From Alisma plantago-aquatica (lineage: Eukaryota > Streptophyta > Magnoliopsida > Alismatales > Alismataceae): a stretch of 64,000 bases of DNA. The translations under genes and the position numbers were made by a program. The DNA lies in NCBI GenBank assembly GCA_963693085.1, contig OY856413.1:469829879-469893878 (forward strand). The letters are read 5' to 3'. This document shows positions 58,579 to 64,000 of the stretch, piece by piece. Position 1 is the stretch's first letter; each line of letters begins with the position of its first letter. Under the pieces are notes generated by a model, which saw only the letters and a program-made list of their open reading frames with translations, made no database searches and had not been told where the DNA came from.

Positions 58579-60059
58579 TGTTGAAATATCGGATGAAGAT
58601 GATTTATACATGGAAGTTGATAAAAAAATGTGAGGAATGAGATAAAAATAGATTGAAAACCTAAATTTGTGTCCTTTGGCAAAAGTATATTATTTTGATG
58701 AAAAAGGTATTAATTTGTGGTTAGAAACCCTAATTCATGATAAATGATAGATTTAATAGTGCAAATAAGTTAATTCAAGCATTGTTAACTTATTTAATGA
58801 TAAAGATTAATCTTAACCTATTTTGAAGATGAAATTGCAAGATTTAGGGTTTTAAACTTAATATGATGGTTAATAACCTTAGAAACCCTAAATAAGGGAA
58901 AAAGGAAAGAAAAGTGCAGTTAATCCGAAATTAGGGTTATATGTTGTTAAAAGGTAACCTTAATATCTGTCATGAGTAGATGAGATAATTAGGGTTTGTG
59001 AGTAATTTTATAAAATTAGGGTTTAAAATAGTAAAAATGAAGTGAAACCCTAATTGTAATCAAAACCCTAAAAAGGACTAGTAACCCTAGGAAACAACTA
59101 GGCTTAATAGACCTTGATGGCCTGATCAATGATAGGAAAATTGGATGCATATTTCAGGATCATCTTGTGTGTTTACTGGATTTCTTGCTTAGTTGGATTA
59201 TTTCTGCACTCAAGTCATCATTACAGGTATGTGGTTAATTATGGTTAATCACATTAGTTTCTCGAAGGTTTTCCAGATGATTAATTGCATTGAATGCAAC
59301 CTATCAGTTTGGATGTTCATACTTGCAAATCATAAAGTCACTATGATTATCACAATTACAATATAAGTGTGTGTTCTCGCACCTACGTGCCACCCTGATG
59401 GATGATGCCAAAAGGTCAAGCCCAGGAGGGAAGACCCATGGGCACCATGAGTGGTGACCCCAGACACCAAGATCAGGATTGAGAAGGTGGTCTTTGTTGC
59501 ATGACTAATGGGCACCATAAAAGGTGACCCCAGGCACCAAGCTCGGGATTGAGAAAGTGTCCTTAAGTCATTGGAAAAAGAGAAACCCTAAGGAGGGTAT
59601 TCCAGGGTTAGGGCAAAAGCAGTGGAGAATGTCACATTGAAAGTGTAAATTGGCTTGTTAATTAACTTGATTGTGATATTTAGATTGTTAGCTATATTTG
59701 TGAAATTTTAGTTGTCCCCACATACCGACATACTATATGCTGACCGACATTTTGTTTGTCGGCATTTTAGGTACAATGTTGAAAAGGACAAACAGTAAAG
59801 TCACATATTGTGAAAATTAGAATTAAAGTGCAAGGAGGATTAGTTAGAATAGACTCCAACTGGGGATAGAAGTAGATATCTAAGTTTTTGAAAAAGGTAT
59901 GCAAAGTTTTATTTTATTCCAGCTTTCAGTATAGTTTTTGTAGAATTTTATAATTATTATTGATTATTTGTCAAACCATTGATCCTGAAGATTTGGGATA
60001 ACAACCCAGACCTCTTGGTCTCCCTTAATTGTGGGTTACCGGGAGGCGGGGTCGTTACA
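58579..60059 (+). repeat. Probable 5' LTR of a decayed gypsy element
   Basis: The right boundary is well supported: GGCGGGGTCGTTACA ends at 60059 and a primer site follows. This resembles the LARD LTR terminus (GGGGTTGTTACA). The left boundary is uncertain; TGTTGAAATATCGG at 58579 is one candidate. The other LTR would lie beyond the window. The body includes many AAACCCTAA/TTAGGGTTT phrases (58720-59095) and a 59-bp tandem duplication. Confidence 0.55.
59447..59566. repeat. Tandem duplication, about 59 bp
   Basis: TGGGCACCAT, GGTGACCCCAG(A/G)CACCAAG and GGGATTGAGAA-type phrases at about 59449 recur at about 59508 with several substitutions. Confidence 0.8.
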
Positions 60060-60061
60060 TT

Positions 60062-60073
60062 TGGTATCAAGGC
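60062..60073 (+). other. Primer-binding site, degraded tRNA-iMet type
   Basis: TGGTATCAAGGC is a near match to TGGTATCAGAGC and lies two bases after the LTR end. It marks the start of a plus-strand element interior. Confidence 0.75.
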
Positions 60074-63000
60074 ATCAATTCCTCATTTAATCTTTAATAA
60101 TTATTAAATTTTACAAATTCCATAGAACCGAGGGAGTTATTAGAGGATTTTTTGAAAGACATAGGTGTTTAGAAAAGGATCATTTCTGTGGGCTAGCAAT
60201 ATTTTCTTCCGTACCGCTAGTCGGAATACGAGGACTCCCAAATTTGTGTGACTGTCTAGCCAATGTCTCAAGATTTGACTCAAAATAAGATACCTTTAGG
60301 ACTCTCTCATCTTGTTCATCCTTTCTCAACTCAAATGCTATTAAGGATTTTAAGGATTAGGTTTTTCTCTCTCTTCCTCACCCTCTTAAAGTATGGGTAA
60401 AGTTGATAAGGTTTAAGGAATCCTCCACCAAATTAATGAAAAGCATGTAAATAAGATGTCATGGACATAAGGTTAAACGTTTAAGCGTAAACTAAAGAAT
60501 AGTTGCATGCTTAGGTCGTATGACATATGTTGTCATGCCCTCAGGAGAGACCTGAGGCTAGACCTTCTTGTTAGGAGGATGAGTAGAGAGAGAGTTAGTC
60601 TTGGAGATAGAGACCTCCATTATAAGTAGAGACCTGGCACATCCTGTGAGGATGATGTTTACCCAAAGTGAATGTTAGAGAGAGAGATGACACGATGAGT
60701 TAGATGTCATGGTAGATCATGTGTGTGAGTGGACATGCTTTTAGTTGGATACCCATGACGATATGAGTCATGTGAGGTTGGATGACCTAGTAGCTTGGTG
60801 ATCCAACCCTGTGAAGGGTCGTGCATGTTAGGATGAAGGATAACTCCTTCATTGATAAGGTTAGAGAAGAACCTATAGAAACCCTATGTGCTTATATGAG
60901 TAGGGCATAACATGCACCCAGGGTATGTCAGTAGTGCTAGAAGTAGGTTAAAACTGAGGCCAGAAGGGCATGATGGATAGCTTATGAGATAAGCATAAAG
61001 AGTTATGGATAATATTGAGTGAACATAGGTTCGATCATGCTACACTCATGTAGGTGTACGGTTGCGAGCTTGATCCACCTTAGAGAGAGAACCACTAGTA
61101 CTAAGGTTGTTCTAGGGTTAAGCTCTAGAGAGAGAGAGAGAGAGAGCGGGACTCGAGCTAGAAGGTTGGAAGTTTAGACTCTGGGTTAGGAGAAACCCTC
61201 AGAAGTGAGGATGATGCGACCTAAGTGGATGGTTTCGGTTGCCTCATGCATGAATCCTGGAGGTTGATGGTATCTTGGTTAGAGGAACCAAACCCTAGAG
61301 AGAGGACGAGACTGCTAGTACATATGTGCCTATGGCATAGGTGTTTACATTCTGAGATAGGAAGAAGAGTTCCTTAGACCATGAAGAGGTTTAGTAACAA
61401 GTTGTGAGGCCTTATACCTAGTTGGTTGTCCTTGAGGAGGACTCAACTTTGAGGTGTTGCTCGAGTAGAAGGATAATAGGAAGTGCATGTCATACCTTGA
61501 ACATGCTTGGTACATGGTTACAGGGTTGAGCATGCAGTTGGACATCGGAAAAGTGAACCTAGGGTTCCTAGACCTAAGAGGGGAAGTAGTGTTCCTGATG
61601 CTCATGACGAAACTTGAGTTTCGAGCATGGCACTCCTCATGTTTAGAGGAAAGGAAAACCCCTTTAGTTTAAGGTATGTTTGATGAACCCCTCACATCAA
61701 GGTTGGTGACATGGGTAGATATGTTTTTGGTCCAATGTCGAGGAATGAGAACAAGTATGACCTATCATGGAGCCCTAACATGGTTTAGTAGGTGGTCTTC
61801 TTAGGCCTTAGTAGCTTTCTGGTGTAAGCATGCTCATGTGGATGTAAACCCTAGACATACGTACGTTTGTGACCTTTGTTATCAAGATGTAGTTTCCTCC
61901 CATCATGGGAGAGGGACCCTTTTGTAGGGTGTATACCGGTTTTTTTTGGTTTTGAGGTAACCTAAAGAGGCTCATAGGATCTTGAGAAGCTAAGTGAAAA
62001 GTACATAGTATGAGAATGAACATGTAGAACCATAGATAACCATCTCTAAGTGCATGTGGATGTGTTACCATGGAGGTAACCAGTATGGGGCCTAACCAAG
62101 GTAGGCAGGTCGCCATGACCCCTATGAAAGGATGAAAGTCATCCTTGAATGCAAAGAGAGATCATGGAGACTTGGGTAAGGTTCTAAGTTGGACATGTAC
62201 TATATTAGAATCCTAAGTCTATCCTAGGGTCAGGTAGGGATAAGACCGATGGAAGTAAGAGTTGCCTAATTCCCTAGTTGCACTTGACCATAGGGTTGGG
62301 AGGTAACAACTATCATTGTCTGAGGGCCATGGGTAAGGAGATTGATCACATTCATGAACTCATGGGACCCAAAGGGCAGATGAGGAGGGCACTCTCTGGA
62401 TACATAAGGGAAGAGGGATGACCCCAAAAGTGTCGGCACCCTACAGACCTAGAGGAGATGACCAAGGATTGTGTGGTGATCCAAGTGGGTTCAAGATCAG
62501 TTTTCCATGGAAGAAACTTTGATATCAAGATGATCATGATGTAGAGACATATTTTGCACGTTTCAACTTAGATTTGAAGGTGTACTGGCAATGTGGGATG
62601 TACCATCTATACTCTTAGAATAGGAAGAACTTTGTGTTTGGACGGCCGCCAAATGCTTATTTCCTCTTGTTATGGGAGTGAGAGATAGGAAAGTACGCAT
62701 ACCATACACTAGGGATAAAGATGATGTGAGTGGAAACATTGCTATGAGGTATGAGTATAGAGGTAATAATGTACCCTTATGGAGTGTACGATATGAGGAT
62801 GGTTTACAAACATCACGAGAACTAAGGTAGTTATCTTATGAGGATGTTTTTACCACGAGCTTTGTGGAATTTGTGAGTTATACAAGGTTGAGTTTGATAA
62901 CCAAGAAGATGAGATCTAAGATTTCTCATTCAAGATAGACCAAAAAGTCTGAGATGAGATGATAAGTGGAATACATGGAGGTGTATGTCTTCAACATTAC

Positions 63001-63359
63001 CTAATACATAAGGATGTGAGGTGGTAATGGATGCTCTTGTTGAGATGCAACTTCCTAGTCTAGCTAGTAGGAAAGGTTGGGAGAGGTGGTTAGGTAAACC
63101 CTAAGTTTGTGAGATATGTTTGGCTAACACTCTGAGGCAACGAGATCGTTGATCAAGTTAGTAGTTGTTTGGTTAGCCAACCTAGGCCTTGATGCAATAA
63201 AAGGATGGTTGTAGAACCTCAGATGCACTTCTCTAGAAAAGAAGGTGATGAAACCCCAATTAGAGTGGTTTAGGGTTTTCAAGGAATCAATCTTGAGGAA
63301 TCATGACATACATGAGATCATGATTTTAAGTTCATCATACACCGTGGTACTACTAAGAT
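60074..63359 (+). pseudogene. Decayed gypsy interior (gag to RT region), not resolvable
   Basis: Position between a primer site and an integrase remnant implies gag, protease and reverse transcriptase, but stops and indels are dense and I cannot place any catalytic motif with confidence. The strand is rich in G and A, with few CAG/CGA-type codons. An (AG)n tract lies at 61124-61145. Short minus-strand frames here are antisense noise. Confidence 0.45.
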
Positions 63360-63890
63360 AGTAAGTGACAATAGTACTTTGGATGCCTAAGATGAAGTTG
63401 CATGTAGCTTGTCACCATGCATGTCAGGAGGTGAAGGATGAACACCAATAACCCATTAAGTTGATATATAGGATAAAAGTCCCTTAGAGGGAATGGGAGT
63501 TCATCACTATGTATGTCATGGTAAGTCTCCCTGGACCAAGGAAGGTTAAGATGCAATATGGGTTATGGTAGATTACCTTACCTAGATGACATGATCTAAG
63601 AAAAAGAGAGAATAATGTTAGGAGATAGATCTGGCTGAACTACAAGTAAGAGAGATGGTTCAACTACACCAGGATGAAAGTTCAAAAGTTCTTGAATATG
63701 ACCTAAAGATTCACTTCCATAAGGTGGAAGTAGATACATGAAGAACTTGATGTGAGTACAACTTATCACCCCTAACAAATGGTTAGTATGATCCAGACAA
63801 GAGGATCTAATGAGATCATGTGTGATCATTCAGGGTGATACATGGGGGGCAGTTCTTGCCCTATGAGACATGTGATGATAACCACCATAG
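63360..63890 (+). pseudogene. Gypsy integrase remnant
   Basis: The plus strand shows the zinc-site end and catalytic core of a chromovirus-like integrase through stops. The visible order is ACHHACQEVKDEHQ (about 63409-63450), then EWEFITM and SLPGPRKVK (63490-63552), a decayed REMVQLH segment (63645), and STTYHP followed by the Q-V-S-MIQT segment (63750-63800), which correspond to the CxxCQxxK, WExITMDF, R-LHG-P and STAYHPQTDGQ blocks of the family. The second catalytic Asp and the Glu are not preserved in readable form. The element continues past the window end. Confidence 0.75.
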
Positions 63891-64000
63891 CCAGTATCAG
63901 ATGTAAAGAAGCTCTGTAAAGGAGGTTGTGTCGGTCACCACTTCATTAAGATGATGATGGTTAAGGGACCTCGCGAAGGTCAGAAAAGGACCACAGTGTG

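Overview
This window looks like a repeat-dense intergenic block of a flowering-plant nuclear genome. The evidence is plant-type LTR retrotransposons (Ty1/copia, Athila-like Ty3/gypsy, chromovirus-like gypsy), a CACTA (En/Spm) DNA transposon with GT-AG introns, an RTE-type LINE, long (TA)n tracts and telo-box motifs. The species cannot be read from the sequence. I see no intact host gene, tRNA or rRNA. Almost everything is mobile DNA, much of it nested, and most element boundaries can be fixed from terminal TG..CA or CACTA ends plus target-site duplications (TSDs).

Layout. 1-600: partial LINE reverse transcriptase (minus), ending at a (TA)n tract (598-925). 932-5027: a 2.15-kb tandem duplication. 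Its second copy is interrupted at 5027 and resumes at 22559, because a LARD-like non-autonomous LTR element (5028-22558, minus) was inserted there. The left LTR of that element is itself split by a decayed copia element (5403-14547, minus). 22597-26026: non-coding DNA. 26032-32580: a relatively young copia element (plus) with a perfect TSD, nearly complete gag-pol and a few disabling changes. 32586-34490: non-coding DNA with a purine-rich minisatellite. 34496-41945: an Athila-like gypsy element (minus) that keeps gag and protease but has no reverse transcriptase or integrase. 41951-46211: unassigned AT-rich DNA. 46212-58147: a CACTA transposon with a CAT TSD and subterminal hairpin arrays. Its transposase gene is broken: the front half of TNP2 is joined in frame to the Transposase_24/Ulp1-peptidase gene. 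It also holds a foldback element and a 4.73-kb insertion that looks like a solo LTR (46866-51595). 58151-60059: remnant DNA and a probable 5' LTR. 60062-64000: a heavily decayed chromovirus-like gypsy element (plus) that runs off the window.

The most unusual pattern is that four unrelated elements each carry their own dense array of short palindromes in LTRs, leaders or subterminal DNA: GAACCGATCGGTTC at about 20-22 bp phasing in the nested copia; paired GTCGATACTATCGAC arms in the Athila-like element; AAACGAGT/ACTCGTTT hairpins in the solo LTR; and GGGTCGGTT/AACCGACCC hairpins in the CACTA. These are candidate protein-binding arrays.
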